Assembly: GCA_023436825.1 (NCBI GenBank) | Contig: JAEZHS010000070.1 | Coordinates: 1 to 15,007 of the forward strand | DNA from: Pseudomonadota bacterium | GTDB lineage: Bacteria; Pseudomonadota; Alphaproteobacteria; Reyranellales; Reyranellaceae | Reading direction: 5' to 3' | Length of the DNA: 15,007 bases | Shown: positions 1 through 10,683 of the stretch, one piece after another | How positions within the stretch are numbered: the stretch's first letter is position 1 | How the letters are laid out: each line of letters starts with the position of its first letter | Position numbers and translations under genes: made by a program | Notes under the pieces: generated by a model | Seen by the model: the letters and a program-made list of their open reading frames with translations, nothing else | What the model was told of the DNA's origin: nothing | Databases searched by the model: none

Positions 1-31
1 GCTCGGCTTCGGTCGGAACGACAGAACTGCC

Positions 32-1588
32 TTAGCTCAGCCCGGCGCGGCGAAATCCTTCCATATAGTGCTCGCGGTCGGCGTCGAGCTTGATCGGCAT
101 GGCAGTCGCGATCCACTCGAGCGAAACGTCGGGCTGAACCCGCCGTAGCTCCTGCAGGGCGGCAGCTGCAACAGCGGTCTGCCCGGCCATGCCGGCCGCG
201 GCGACCAGCACGCGATGGGCGCCGGCGAAATCGCCGCGCAGCCGGATCGATTCACGTGCCGCCTGCATGGCGTTGTCGTAGTGGCGGCCGACGAACTGGG
301 CGTACGAGGCTGCGCCGTGATAGAGCGCCGACAGGGGATCGCGCGGGCTGAACCGCAGCGCTCGGCCGGCGGCCTCCTCGGCCTCCTGCCAGCGCCCGCT
401 GTAGGCCAGCGAAACGCAGTAATAGCATTGCGCCAACGAGAAATTCGGGTTGAGCCGCAGCGCCAGCTCGAACTCGGCCACGGCGTCGTCGAAACGCCGC
501 GCGAACAGGTGCGTGCAGCCCAGCGCATGGTGCGCCCAGGGATCCTCGGCATCGGCCTTGATCGCCGCCAGCGCGACACGCTCGGCGATGGGCGCCACGA
601 TCGCCTTGTCCGCCCAGCCCATGTGGACGCTGAAGGTGTGGCTGGTGGCGAGCAGTCCCAGCGCCTGGCCGTAGTTCGGATCGACGGCGACCGCCTTCTC
701 GAGCAGCTCCTGCGCGATGAGATTGTCCTGGCGCGTCACCCGCCAGTAGTGCGACAGGGCCCGCATCACGAGTTCCCACGCGTCGAGCCGGTCGGGCGGC
801 TTGCGCCGGGCCCGGAAGTTCTCGGCGGCATAGATCTGCGGCTCGACCGCAGCGACGATCGCGTCGGTGATCTCGTCCTGGACGGCGAACACGTCGGCCA
901 GGTTGCGGTCGTAGCGTTCGGCCCAGATGTGGCTGCCGGTGGTCACGTCGTTGAGCTGCGCGGTGATGCGCACGCGGTCGCCGAGCTTGCGTACGCTGCC
1001 CTCGACGACGTAGTTGACGCCGAGCTCCTGGCCGATCTGCTTGATGTTGACGGCCTTCCCCTTGTAGATGAACGAGGAGTTGCGCGCCGCCACGAAGAAC
1101 CAGCGCAGCTTGGACAGCGCCGTGATGATGTCCTCGCTGATCCCGTCGGAGAAGTATTCCTGTTGGGGTTCGCCGGACATGTTGTCGAAGGGCAGCACGG
1201 CAATGGCCGGGCGCTCCGGCAACGGCAGCACCGGTTGAACGCCCTGGCGAAGGTCGTCCACATTGGCGGCAGGCTGCTGCTCTGTGCGCACGTCGCCGAT
1301 GAAGCGCAGTCCCTTGCGTGAGACGGTGCGAATCAGCCTCTGTCCCTGCCCGCTGTCTCCGACCGCCTTGCGCGCAGCATAGATCCGGCTGGTCAGGGTC
1401 GCATCCGATACGATGCGGCCGCCCCACACCGAGGCGATGAGATCGTCCTTCGTGACGACGCGGTTGCGGTTCTCCACGAGACAGATCAGCAGGTCGAGCA
1501 CCTGCGGCTCGACCGCGACGGCGTCGGCGCCGCGACGCAACTCGCGCCGGTCGGTGTCGAGCGTGTGTTCGGCAAAGACAAATTGCAC
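32..1588 (-). CDS. Winged-helix (OmpR/CadC-type) transcriptional regulator with TolB-like domain and TPRs
   Basis: This is probably a DNA-binding regulator that also senses or binds a partner. From the chosen start (518 aa), residues 2-98 form an OmpR-type winged helix ([11 protein letters not shown], then [19 protein letters not shown] and [15 protein letters not shown]). Residues 126-250 match the TolB-like N-terminal region often fused to such regulators ([45 protein letters not shown]). Residues 290-490 carry TPR helices ([33 protein letters not shown]). No transmembrane helix is visible, so unlike CadC it should be cytoplasmic. The frame is open to 1666, but the family normally begins at this F-x-hydrophobic strand, and a GTG at 1588 follows a G-rich stretch, so I start there. 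It is transcribed divergently from the RTX secretion operon, so control of that operon is an inference from position. Its ligand is unknown. Confidence 0.9.
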   Translation of the reverse strand: MQFVFAEHTLDTDRRELRRGADAVAVEPQVLDLLICLVENRNRVVTKDDLIASVWGGRIVSDATLTSRIYAARKAVGDSGQGQRLIRTVSRKGLRFIGDVRTEQQPAANVDDLRQGVQPVLPLPERPAIAVLPFDNMSGEPQQEYFSDGISEDIITALSKLRWFFVAARNSSFIYKGKAVNIKQIGQELGVNYVVEGSVRKLGDRVRITAQLNDVTTGSHIWAERYDRNLADVFAVQDEITDAIVAAVEPQIYAAENFRARRKPPDRLDAWELVMRALSHYWRVTRQDNLIAQELLEKAVAVDPNYGQALGLLATSHTFSVHMGWADKAIVAPIAERVALAAIKADAEDPWAHHALGCTHLFARRFDDAVAEFELALRLNPNFSLAQCYYCVSLAYSGRWQEAEEAAGRALRFSPRDPLSALYHGAASYAQFVGRHYDNAMQAARESIRLRGDFAGAHRVLVAAAGMAGQTAVAAAALQELRRVQPDVSLEWIATAMPIKLDADREHYMEGFRRAGLS

Positions 1589-1890
1589 CAGCGAAGCCCC
1601 CGACGTGTGCCCAACATTGTTCGCGCGAAAACGACGATGTCGTGGCAAGCTGCGCGCCCGCCGCATTTCCGATTCAAGTGTGGCCTTTTCGCACCGGGCG
1701 GGTAGCAGAACTTCGCGCGCAATACACGCGTCAAAGTTTAGACATCTCCAGAAAAAATCAATGGCATCCGCAGTGCGGCTTCAAGTCTGCCGCTCGATCT
1801 GCCGCTAACCATACGCGTCCACGCTGCTGCGCTTCCTCCCCAAGTTGTTTTCTTCAGCGCTGCGGCAAAGACACTGAAAGGACGTGGACG
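1589..1890. promoter_or_regulatory. Divergent intergenic region with candidate RTX-operon promoter and direct repeats
   Basis: These 302 nt separate the regulator from the RTX gene and must hold both promoters. On the plus strand, TAGACA (1739-1744), a 17-nt A-rich spacer and TGGCAT (1762-1767) resemble a sigma-70 site, with a good -35 and a poor -10. A direct repeat, tctgccgct, occurs at 1786-1794 and 1798-1806 (12-nt period). The palindrome acgcgt occurs at 1726-1731 and 1813-1818. Winged-helix regulators of the OmpR class commonly bind tandem repeats about 10-11 bp apart, so the 12-nt repeat is a possible operator but does not fit exactly. These are by-eye matches only. Confidence 0.3.
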
Positions 1891-4716
1891 ATGGCGATCA
1901 AGGCCACCTTCATTCCCGGCTCCGGCCTCTTGTCCGTGCTCGGCGACTCCCTCGACGACCAGATCGCGATCAGCCGCAATGCTGCCGGATCGATCCTCGT
2001 CAACGGCGGCGCGGTGTCCGTGCTTGGCGGTCAGGCGACAGTCGCCAACACCACGCTGATCCAGGTGTTCGGGCAAGCCGGCAACGACACCATCACCCTC
2101 GACGAGAGCAACGGAGCGCTGCCGGCCGCCCAGCTCTTCGGCGGCAACGGCAACGACACGATGACGGGCGGCTCCGGCAACGATCTGCTCTTCGGCCAGG
2201 CCGGCAACGACGTCCTGCAGGGCAAGGGCGGCAACGACCTGCTGTTCGGCGGCGCCGGCAACGACACGCTGATCGGCGGCGACGGCGACGACCAGATGTT
2301 CGGCGAAGGTGGCAACGACCGCATGATTTGGAATCCGGGCGACGACAGCGACCTCATGGAGGGCGGCGACGGCACCGATACCGCCGAGGTCAACGGCGGC
2401 AACGGCACCGAGAACTTCACCGTCACCGCCAACGGAACGCGCGTGCGCTTCGATCGCCTCGATCCGACGCCATTCACCATCGACATCGGCACGACCGAAA
2501 AGCTCGTCGTCAACATGAACGGCGGCGACGATCATTTCTCTGCGACCGGCAACCTCGCCGCCCTGATCAGCCTCACGGTCGACGGCGGCGCCGGCAACGA
2601 CACCATCCTCGGCAGCAACGGCGCCGACACCCTGCTGGGCGGTGACGGCAACGACTTCATCGACGGCCAGCAGGGCAACGACACGGTCTTCCTGGGTGCC
2701 GGCGACGACGTGTTCCAGTGGGATCCGGGCGACGGCAGCGACGTGGTCGAAGGCCAGGCCGGCAACGACACGATGATCTTCAACGGCTCCAATATCGCCG
2801 AGAACATCGGCATCTCGGCCAATGGCGGGCGCACGCGCTTTACCCGCGACATCGCCAGCATCGCCATGGACCTGAACGACGTCGAAACCATCCGCTTCAA
2901 CGCCCTGGGCGGCGCCGACCGGATCACGGTCGACAATCTTGCCGGCACCGACGTCAAGCAGGTCGACATCGACCTCGCAGGCACGCTGGGCGGCGCGCAG
3001 GGCGACGCTGCGGCCGACCAGGTGATCGTCACCGGCACAAACGGCTCGGAGCAGATCAATGTCACCGCCGTGGGCAGCAAGGTCACGGTGAGCGGCCTGC
3101 CGGCAACGGTCACGGTAGATCATGCCGAGGCGACCGACCGGCTCGTCGTCAACGCGGGCAACGGCAACGATACGATCAACGCCTCCACGCTCGCGGCCGG
3201 CGTGATCGGTCTCACCGTCGATGCCGGCGCGGGCAACGACACCGTGATCGGCAGCCAGGGCGCCGACATGATCGTGGGCGGCGACGGCAACGACACCGTG
3301 ACCGGCGGCCGTGGCGACGACGTGGCCCTGCTCGGCGCCGGCAACGACACGTTCATCTGGAACCCGGGCGACGGCAGCGACGTCGTCGAGGGCCAGGCCG
3401 GCACCGACACGCTGTTGTTCAACGGCGCCAATATCGTCGAACGCATCGACATCTCGGCCAACGGCGGCCGCAGCCGCTTCACCCGCGACGTCGCCTCCGT
3501 CACGATGGACATGGATGATGTGGAGAACATCCAGTTCAACGCGCTGGGCGGCGCCGACGCCATCACCGTCCACGATCTCAGCGGCACCGACGTCAAGCAG
3601 GTCAACCTGGACCTGTCGGCGACGGCCGGCAGCGGGCAGGGCGATGGCGCCGCGGACACCGTCACCGTCAACGGTACCGCGGGCGCGGATTCGATCACCG
3701 TCGCCGGCAGCGGCGCCTCGGTCGTGGTCAATGGCCTCGCGGCAAAGGTGACGATTGCCGGCGCCGAGGGCGCCAACGACTCGCTGGTCGTCAACGGCGG
3801 CCTCGGCGACGACGTCATCAACGCCTCCGGCCTCAATGCCGGCAAGGTCCAGCTCACCCTCAATGGCGGCGGCGGTAACGACACCATCACCGGCAGCAAG
3901 GGCAACGACGTCGTCACCGGCGGCCAGGGCAACGATGTCGCCTTCATGGGCGCGGGCGACGATACCTTCATCTGGAACCCGGGCGACGCCAACGACATCG
4001 TGGAAGGGCAGGCGGGTAGCGACACCCTGCTGTTCAACGGCGCCAACATCAGCGAGCGCATCGAGATCTCTGCCAACGGCGGCCGCGCCAGGCTGACCCG
4101 CGATGTCGCCAACATCACCATGGACCTGAACGACGTCGAGACGATCGATGTCCAGGGCAAGGGCGGCGCCGACACCATCACGGTCAACGACATGACCGGG
4201 ACCGACGTCGCCAAGGTGAAGATCGACCTCGGCGGTGCGGACAACGCCGCGGATACGATCGTCCTCAACGCGACCAACGGCGACGACGCGATCACCATCA
4301 CCAACAACAACGGCGTGATCACGGTGAGCGGCCTCGGCGAGGACGTGACCATCACCGGCTTCGAGGCCGGCGACCGGCTGGTGATCAACGGACTGGGCGG
4401 TGACGACGTCATCACGGCGAACGGCTTCCCGCTCGGCATGCTGCTTACCGCCAACGGCGGCGACGGCGACGACGTCCTGATCGGCAGCGCCGGAAACGAG
4501 ACCCTGTCGGGCGGCAACGGCGACGACGTGCTGGTCGGCGGCGGCGGGCAGGACGTGCTCGACGGAGGGCCAGGCAGCAACGTCGTGATCCAGTCCGCGC
4601 TGCTCAACCAGTTCATGGCCTCGACCTTCGCTCCCGCCGGTCAGGGCCCGGGCAGCGCACCGATGTCGGACGGCACCACGAACCAGGCACCGCTGCTGGC
4701 GCAGCCGCACGCCTGA
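1891..4716 (+). CDS. RTX calcium-binding repeat protein, predicted type I secretion substrate
   Basis: This 941-aa acidic, Gly/Asp/Asn-rich protein is probably exported and folds on binding Ca2+ outside the cell. RTX nonapeptides (GGxGxDxxx) fill the N-terminal part (about residues 60-150: [19 protein letters not shown] and following) and recur further on. From residue 230 the chain is a tandem array of units starting at residues 230, 443, 657 and 854 (213, 214 and 197 aa, then a short last copy). Each full unit has an RTX block, then [28 protein letters not shown] and, in the first two, GTDVKQV. No catalytic domain, signal peptide or long hydrophobic stretch is visible. The last 40 residues (from [16 protein letters not shown]) are RTX-free, as expected for an uncleaved C-terminal secretion signal. 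The ATG at 1891 is preceded by gaaagga, 8 nt upstream; the longer upstream frame lacks coding character. The ABC exporter gene follows after 33 nt. Adhesin, biofilm or surface-layer roles are possible but unproven. Confidence 0.9.
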   Translation: MAIKATFIPGSGLLSVLGDSLDDQIAISRNAAGSILVNGGAVSVLGGQATVANTTLIQVFGQAGNDTITLDESNGALPAAQLFGGNGNDTMTGGSGNDLLFGQAGNDVLQGKGGNDLLFGGAGNDTLIGGDGDDQMFGEGGNDRMIWNPGDDSDLMEGGDGTDTAEVNGGNGTENFTVTANGTRVRFDRLDPTPFTIDIGTTEKLVVNMNGGDDHFSATGNLAALISLTVDGGAGNDTILGSNGADTLLGGDGNDFIDGQQGNDTVFLGAGDDVFQWDPGDGSDVVEGQAGNDTMIFNGSNIAENIGISANGGRTRFTRDIASIAMDLNDVETIRFNALGGADRITVDNLAGTDVKQVDIDLAGTLGGAQGDAAADQVIVTGTNGSEQINVTAVGSKVTVSGLPATVTVDHAEATDRLVVNAGNGNDTINASTLAAGVIGLTVDAGAGNDTVIGSQGADMIVGGDGNDTVTGGRGDDVALLGAGNDTFIWNPGDGSDVVEGQAGTDTLLFNGANIVERIDISANGGRSRFTRDVASVTMDMDDVENIQFNALGGADAITVHDLSGTDVKQVNLDLSATAGSGQGDGAADTVTVNGTAGADSITVAGSGASVVVNGLAAKVTIAGAEGANDSLVVNGGLGDDVINASGLNAGKVQLTLNGGGGNDTITGSKGNDVVTGGQGNDVAFMGAGDDTFIWNPGDANDIVEGQAGSDTLLFNGANISERIEISANGGRARLTRDVANITMDLNDVETIDVQGKGGADTITVNDMTGTDVAKVKIDLGGADNAADTIVLNATNGDDAITITNNNGVITVSGLGEDVTITGFEAGDRLVINGLGGDDVITANGFPLGMLLTANGGDGDDVLIGSAGNETLSGGNGDDVLVGGGGQDVLDGGPGSNVVIQSALLNQFMASTFAPAGQGPGSAPMSDGTTNQAPLLAQPHA

Positions 4717-4749
4717 CGACAAAGGCCTCGGGTTCCGGAGACCGCCGCC

Positions 4750-6871
<2,122 letters not shown>

Positions 6872-6885
<14 letters not shown>

Positions 6886-8314
6886 CCTTCGACTGGTCAA
6901 GCCGGGCGCCCCGGGAACCGAACGTCGACGGACGAGGCGGCGCGACGAGCTCGCCGTCCTGCCGGCCGCGCTCGAGATCGTCGAAACGCCGCCGTCGCCG
7001 GTCGGCCGCGCCACCGGCTTCGTGCTCATCCTGATGTTCGCCGCGGCGCTGGCCTGGGCGTGGTATGGCACCATCGACATCGTGGCGTCCGCGACCGGCA
7101 AGATCATGCCGGGCGGCCGCACCAAGGTCATCCAGCCGTTCGAGACCGGCGTCGTGCGCGCCATCCTCGTGCAGGACGGGCAGGTGGTCAGGGCCGGCGA
7201 AGTCCTGGTCGAGCTCGACCCGACCGCGAACGCGGCGGACCGCGACCGCCTGCAAAGCGACCTTTTAGCCGAGCGGCTCAACATCGCGCGGCTACGCGCG
7301 GCGCTGGCCGGCGGCGAGGACGCGCTGGCCGACTTCGCGCCGCCGCCGGATGCGCCGCCGACGTTGGTCGGCGTCCAGCGCCAGCTGCTCGTCAATCAGG
7401 TTGGCGAGCACCGCGCCAAGGTGGCGGCGCTCGATCGCCAGCAGGCGCAGAAGGAGGCCGAGCAGGCGACGATCCAGGCCACCATCCACAAGCTCGAGGC
7501 TGTAATTCCGGTCATTCAGCCCAGGGTCGACATGCGCCGGACGCTGATGGAGAAGGACCTGGGCTCGCGGATCGCCTATCTCGAGACCCTGCAGCTCCTG
7601 CTCGAGCGCCAGAAGGAGCTCGGCATCCAGAGCAGCCATCTGCAGGAGGCGGCGGCGGCAGTGTCGGCGATCCGCGAAACGCGCAGCCAGGCCGTGGCCG
7701 AGTTCCGGCGCGCCCTCTCCGACGAGCTCGCCAAGAGCGAGCAGAAGGCGATCGGGCTGGCCCAGGAGTTGATCAAGGCGGAGCAGAAGACCCGCCTGCA
7801 GCGGCTGGCTGCCCCGGTGGACGGCGTCGTGCAGCAGCTTGCCATCCACACGGTCGGCGGCGTCGTCACCCCGGCCCAGTCACTGATGGTCGTCGTGCCG
7901 TCCGACAGCCGGCTGGAGATCGAGGCCATGGTGCCCAACCGCGACATTGGCTTCGTCCATCCCGGCCAGGCGGCCGAGGTCAAGGTCGACACGTTCAATT
8001 TCACACGCTACGGCCTGCTGCACGGCGAGGTGCTGAGCATCTCGCAGGACGCCATCATTCGCGAGCGCAAGCAGGAACGCGACGACCGCGGGCAGGGGAC
8101 GCAGACCGACAGCAGCGAGCCCAGGGGCCAGGAGCTGACCTACAGCGCCCGCATATCGCTCGATCGCACCCAGATGCAGATCGACGATCGCCTGGTCAAT
8201 CTGTCGCCCGGCATGGCGGTGACGGTGGAGATCAAGACCGGCTCGCGCCGGATCCTGAGCTATCTCTTGTCGCCGTTGCTGCGCTACCGGCACGAGGTCT
8301 TGCGCGAGCGATAG
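6872..8314 (+). CDS. HlyD-family membrane fusion protein of the type I secretion system
   Basis: This 480-aa periplasmic adaptor should link the ABC exporter to an outer-membrane channel. A short cytoplasmic N-terminus is followed by one transmembrane helix (residues 46-65), then the first lipoyl-like half (VIQPFETGVVRAILVQDGQ, 87-105). A long helical hairpin runs from about 120 to 310, rich in Q, E, K and A (coiled coil). The second half and family signature is RLAAPVDGVVQQLAIHTVGG (311-330), followed by a beta-barrel region ending near 457. The hydrophobic tail LSYLLSPLLRYRHEVLRER-type ending is typical of HlyD/PrtE proteins. The ATG overlaps the last 14 nt of the exporter gene, which implies translational coupling, with an aggaa just upstream. 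No TolC homologue follows in the window, so the channel must be encoded elsewhere. Confidence 0.95.
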
Positions 8315-8342
8315 AGGGCGCTGTGCCGCATCCGCAACGGCG

Positions 8343-8406
8343 TCATCGCGAGCGAAGCGAGGGACCTTTGCGCCGCAGGAAAGGTCTGTCGCTTCGCTCG
8401 GGATGA
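8343..8406. repeat. Long imperfect hairpin between convergent genes (REP-like element or terminator)
   Basis: Two 27-nt arms (8343-8369 and 8380-8406) are inverted copies with 3 mismatches, separated by a 10-nt loop. The arm core is cgagcgaagcga and it ends in gaccttt. The element lies 28 nt after the fusion-protein stop and 34 nt before the 3' end of the convergent gene, so it could act as a bidirectional transcription barrier. It has no clear U-run. I recall similar cgagcgaagcga palindromes as dispersed intergenic repeats in alphaproteobacteria, but copy number cannot be tested from one window. Confidence 0.8.
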
Positions 8407-8440
8407 AGCGGCCGGTATCGGGCTCTTATGATCCGAGGCC

Positions 8441-9286
8441 CTACGCCTTCTGCAGGACGATGTATTCGAACTGTGCCGCCACCGAGACCTTGCTCTGGCC
8501 GAAGGTGAGGCGCCAGAAGGGGCTCGCCCTGCTGTTCGTCCAGCTGCGATTGACCGCGATGGTGACCGGCGTCTTGTCGACCAGCGATGTCAATCGGATG
8601 ATGTCGCCGACGGTCAGATCGCTCAGCGGCTTGTTGTTCTGCTCGAATACCGCGTCGTCGGGCGTGTCGCCTTTCTTGAAGTCGGTCAGGACCTTCACCG
8701 ACACGCAGCTCACGCCACTTTTCTCCAGGATCTGGCGCACCGTCGAATACTCGAAATCCGACGTGGCGGAGGCGTGATTGGAGCCGAGCAGCATCACGCC
8801 GGCATCGCCGAGGTGCAGGCCGCGCGTCTTGAATTCGTCGAGGAAATTCTGCGCCAGCGCCGCATCGCGGCCTTCGCCGTCGATGAGCGTTCCGATGTTC
8901 AGGATATAACGTGGATTTGTCCGGATGAAGTCCAGCACCGGCTGGTAGCGGCGCACCAGGACGCGCTTGCCGATCTCCTCGATGTCGAGGCCTGTCTGCT
9001 TCGGATCGAATACGGGCGGCAGCGTCTTGGTGCGCAGATAGTCATCCACGCCGCTCCGGATCTTGCCCTTGTTCGGATAGCTCTCGTTGGCGAAGTACTT
9101 GTAGTTCACGTTGGCGAGCAGCTCGAGCAGCAGCCGCACGGCGGCCTTCGTGCGTACTTCCGACTCCGTCGACTTCAGGAAGGCGTGTGTCTCGCCGACG
9201 ATGACGACATTGTGCTTTTCCTTGATGACGGTGGTCGGCGCGCTGTTGCGGGCGATGTAGTCCTTGAGGTCGTCAACGAGCGCCAT
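8441..9286 (-). CDS. Putative EreA/ChaN/TraB (Tiki-like) superfamily protein
   Basis: This 281-aa protein has no signal peptide or transmembrane helix and is probably cytoplasmic. I do not recognise it as a named gene, but its motifs fall in the order seen in the erythromycin esterase/ChaN/TraB superfamily: hydrophobic strand plus GETH (NVVIVGETH, 26-34), a Glu after a helix (ANESY, Glu68), RDAALAQN (140-147) and hydrophobic strand plus GSNH (LLGSNHAS, 167-173). In that superfamily the conserved His, Glu and Arg residues form the active or metal/heme-binding site; the substrate here is unknown. The C-terminal 100 residues are less typical and may be a separate beta-rich part (PVTIAVNRSWTNSRASPFWR). 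The ATG follows gaggag at a good distance. It lies 142 nt downstream of the SpoIIAA-like gene on the same strand and may share its transcript. The gene is near certain; the family is moderately certain. Confidence 0.75.
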   Translation of the reverse strand: MALVDDLKDYIARNSAPTTVIKEKHNVVIVGETHAFLKSTESEVRTKAAVRLLLELLANVNYKYFANESYPNKGKIRSGVDDYLRTKTLPPVFDPKQTGLDIEEIGKRVLVRRYQPVLDFIRTNPRYILNIGTLIDGEGRDAALAQNFLDEFKTRGLHLGDAGVMLLGSNHASATSDFEYSTVRQILEKSGVSCVSVKVLTDFKKGDTPDDAVFEQNNKPLSDLTVGDIIRLTSLVDKTPVTIAVNRSWTNSRASPFWRLTFGQSKVSVAAQFEYIVLQKA

Positions 9287-9428
9287 GTCATACTCCTCAG
9301 CCAGCGGCTGGGTTGGCGAAGTTCCACCAGTTTTGGCCGGCAGGCAGAAAGGGCGCAGTGGGAAAGCGCACAGACCTTGGCGTGGGTGTATCGATGCGGG
9401 TGCCGTATGGCTTGCCCGATAGACCGAG

Positions 9429-9827
9429 CTATTCCTTCGGCAATGGCAGGCGCTTGAAATCCGCGTGGCTGACGCCGAGTCTGCTCATGGCCTCGCCGAG
9501 ACTCGCCACGATGACCGGCTCCTTCCACCCCTTGTTGACCTGATAGGCCGCGTACAGGCGGACCAGGAGCTTCAGGTCATCGTTCGACACGACATAGATG
9601 CGCTCGTGATCCTTGTAGGTTTGCGGAAGGTCGCCGCGCCGGGCCACGAACGAGGTCGCGAGGTCGAATTGCTCGATGTCGGTCATGTCGTAGATGCAGT
9701 CGAATGCGCGCTCTCCGCGCAGTTCCGCGGCGAGCCGGTCGAGCTCGACGAAGTCCGCTTCGCTCAGCTGCCCGCGAAATCGCACCAGGACGATCCGGCG
9801 CGGCTCGCAGATGTCGATGTCAAACAT
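9429..9827 (-). CDS. SpoIIAA-like (STAS/SEC14-type) small protein
   Basis: This 132-aa cytoplasmic protein resembles the SpoIIAA-like domain proteins common in alphaproteobacteria. An N-terminal strand pair (FDIDICEPRRIVLVRFRGQL) is followed by a helix (SEADFVELDRLAAELRG), a strand ending in YDMTDIEQFDL, then RIYVVSNDDLKLLVRLYAAYQ and the closing strand-helix PVIVASLGEAMSRLGV. The final segment, in which a residue of a regulator-like fold precedes a leucine-rich helix, is typical of the group. The biochemical role of these proteins is not well defined; binding of a lipid or protein partner is usually assumed. The ATG has a gaggcggggag purine tract immediately upstream. The next gene (8441-9286) follows on the same strand after 142 nt in which I see no other feature. 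Confidence 0.75.
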   Translation of the reverse strand: MFDIDICEPRRIVLVRFRGQLSEADFVELDRLAAELRGERAFDCIYDMTDIEQFDLATSFVARRGDLPQTYKDHERIYVVSNDDLKLLVRLYAAYQVNKGWKEPVIVASLGEAMSRLGVSHADFKRLPLPKE

Positions 9828-9988
9828 GCTCCCCGCCTCGCAGGGATATCCTCCAACGGAGTCGGGAAGCCGGCAAGAGCGTCAGGGGCGGCCCTTGCGC
9901 AGGGCGTCGGCGATGCCCCTGATCGGGTTGTCTCGGCACACGTCCGCCGGCCCTGGCCTTGCCGCCGCCGATCGGCCGCGCGCGGTAA

Positions 9989-10135
9989 GCTTGTTGGGTC
10001 GGCGATCGCGACGCCGACAACGTGATCGTGCGGCTCGACTTCACCACCATGCCGGGCCACATTTGCCGGGCCATGTCTGGCGGGTCAGAAAACGCCGAGT
10101 TCAGTCGGCCGCCGCCTTCAGCCGCACGGACTCGA
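9989..10135 (+). pseudogene. Possible coding remnant (no start codon, unrecognised)
   Basis: Between the two minus-strand genes a short plus-strand frame, opened by a TAA at 9986, reads DADNVIVRLDFTTMPGHICRAM at about 10010-10080. Its third codon positions are almost all G or C, and its composition is protein-like rather than the Arg/Pro-rich mix of a shadow frame. It lacks a convincing start and RBS and runs into the 3' end of the neighbouring gene before stopping at 10136. It could be the tail of a decayed gene or chance. I do not recognise the family. The rest of 9828-10100 shows nothing I can name apart from tgccgggcca, present twice 14 nt apart (10050 and 10064). Confidence 0.15.
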
Positions 10136-10661
10136 TGAACTTCAGGGTGTCGCTGGCGGCGATGGCTTTCCCGGTCGGCGCGCAGAGTATGCCGCCTGTG
10201 ACCGAATCGTAGCCGCCTCTCTGGTACTGGCCGAGCCGGCGGAAGCCTGTGCAGCTACGGCCGTTCTTGTCGTCGGCGAACGTCACGTAGTCGGCGCCGT
10301 TGTAGCGCGTCATGGCGGAGACCTGCGCGATGGATTTCGCGTGCTCGTACATCCACTTCAGGAAGTCGGCTGTGGTTTGATCGGCCGACAGGTAGGAGAA
10401 GGTGTTCTCGGCTTCCCAGAAGAACACATGCACGTAGTAGCCGTCGCGATTTGTCCCGAAGGCTGACCACTGGCGGAAGGCACCGATGTTGCCTTCGCTC
10501 GTCACGACGTTGGTGGCCCTGCATTTCAATCCCGTCCAGGCGACGATGCGCGATTGCCGGCAATCTATGTCCTTCCAGGTGTATCGCTGGGTCTCGCCAA
10601 GTGCCGTTTCGGCGGCAGCAACCGAGGCGACGAAGCAGATCGCAGAAACGACAAGGCGCAT
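10101..10661 (-). CDS. Small exported four-cysteine protein of unknown function
   Basis: This 186-aa protein begins with a signal peptide (MRLVVSAICFVASVAAA, probable cleavage before Glu18) and so should be periplasmic or secreted. The mature part has exactly four cysteines (34, 47, 137, 160), consistent with two disulfides, and many aromatic residues (FRQWSAFGTNRDGYYVHVFF, 62-81). No transmembrane helix or known catalytic motif is visible, and I do not recognise the family. The frame stays open upstream to 11138, but that part is antisense-type sequence inside the TonB-like gene. The ATG at 10661 is preceded by agggag at ideal distance and starts a good signal peptide, which decides the start. 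It lies 22 nt after the TonB-like gene stop and is probably cotranscribed with it. Confidence 0.8.
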   Translation of the reverse strand: MRLVVSAICFVASVAAAETALGETQRYTWKDIDCRQSRIVAWTGLKCRATNVVTSEGNIGAFRQWSAFGTNRDGYYVHVFFWEAENTFSYLSADQTTADFLKWMYEHAKSIAQVSAMTRYNGADYVTFADDKNGRSCTGFRRLGQYQRGGYDSVTGGILCAPTGKAIAASDTLKFIESVRLKAAAD

Positions 10662-10683
10662 GAAGGCTCCCTGGGAACGTGCC

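Noticed and set aside
215..1321. 368-aa plus-strand frame opposite the regulator
   Set aside because: It is a shadow frame: Arg/Val/Asp/His-rich composition without motifs, while the opposite strand encodes clear winged-helix, TolB-like and TPR domains.
2059..4590. DNA-level tandem repeats in the RTX gene as a CRISPR or satellite array
   Set aside because: The periodicity is in phase with codons and is explained by nonapeptide and 213-aa protein repeats; there are no identical repeats with unique spacers.
8343..8406. Hairpin as a classical intrinsic terminator
   Set aside because: The stem is strong but has no following U-run on either strand, so I list it as a repeat with possible barrier function rather than a terminator.
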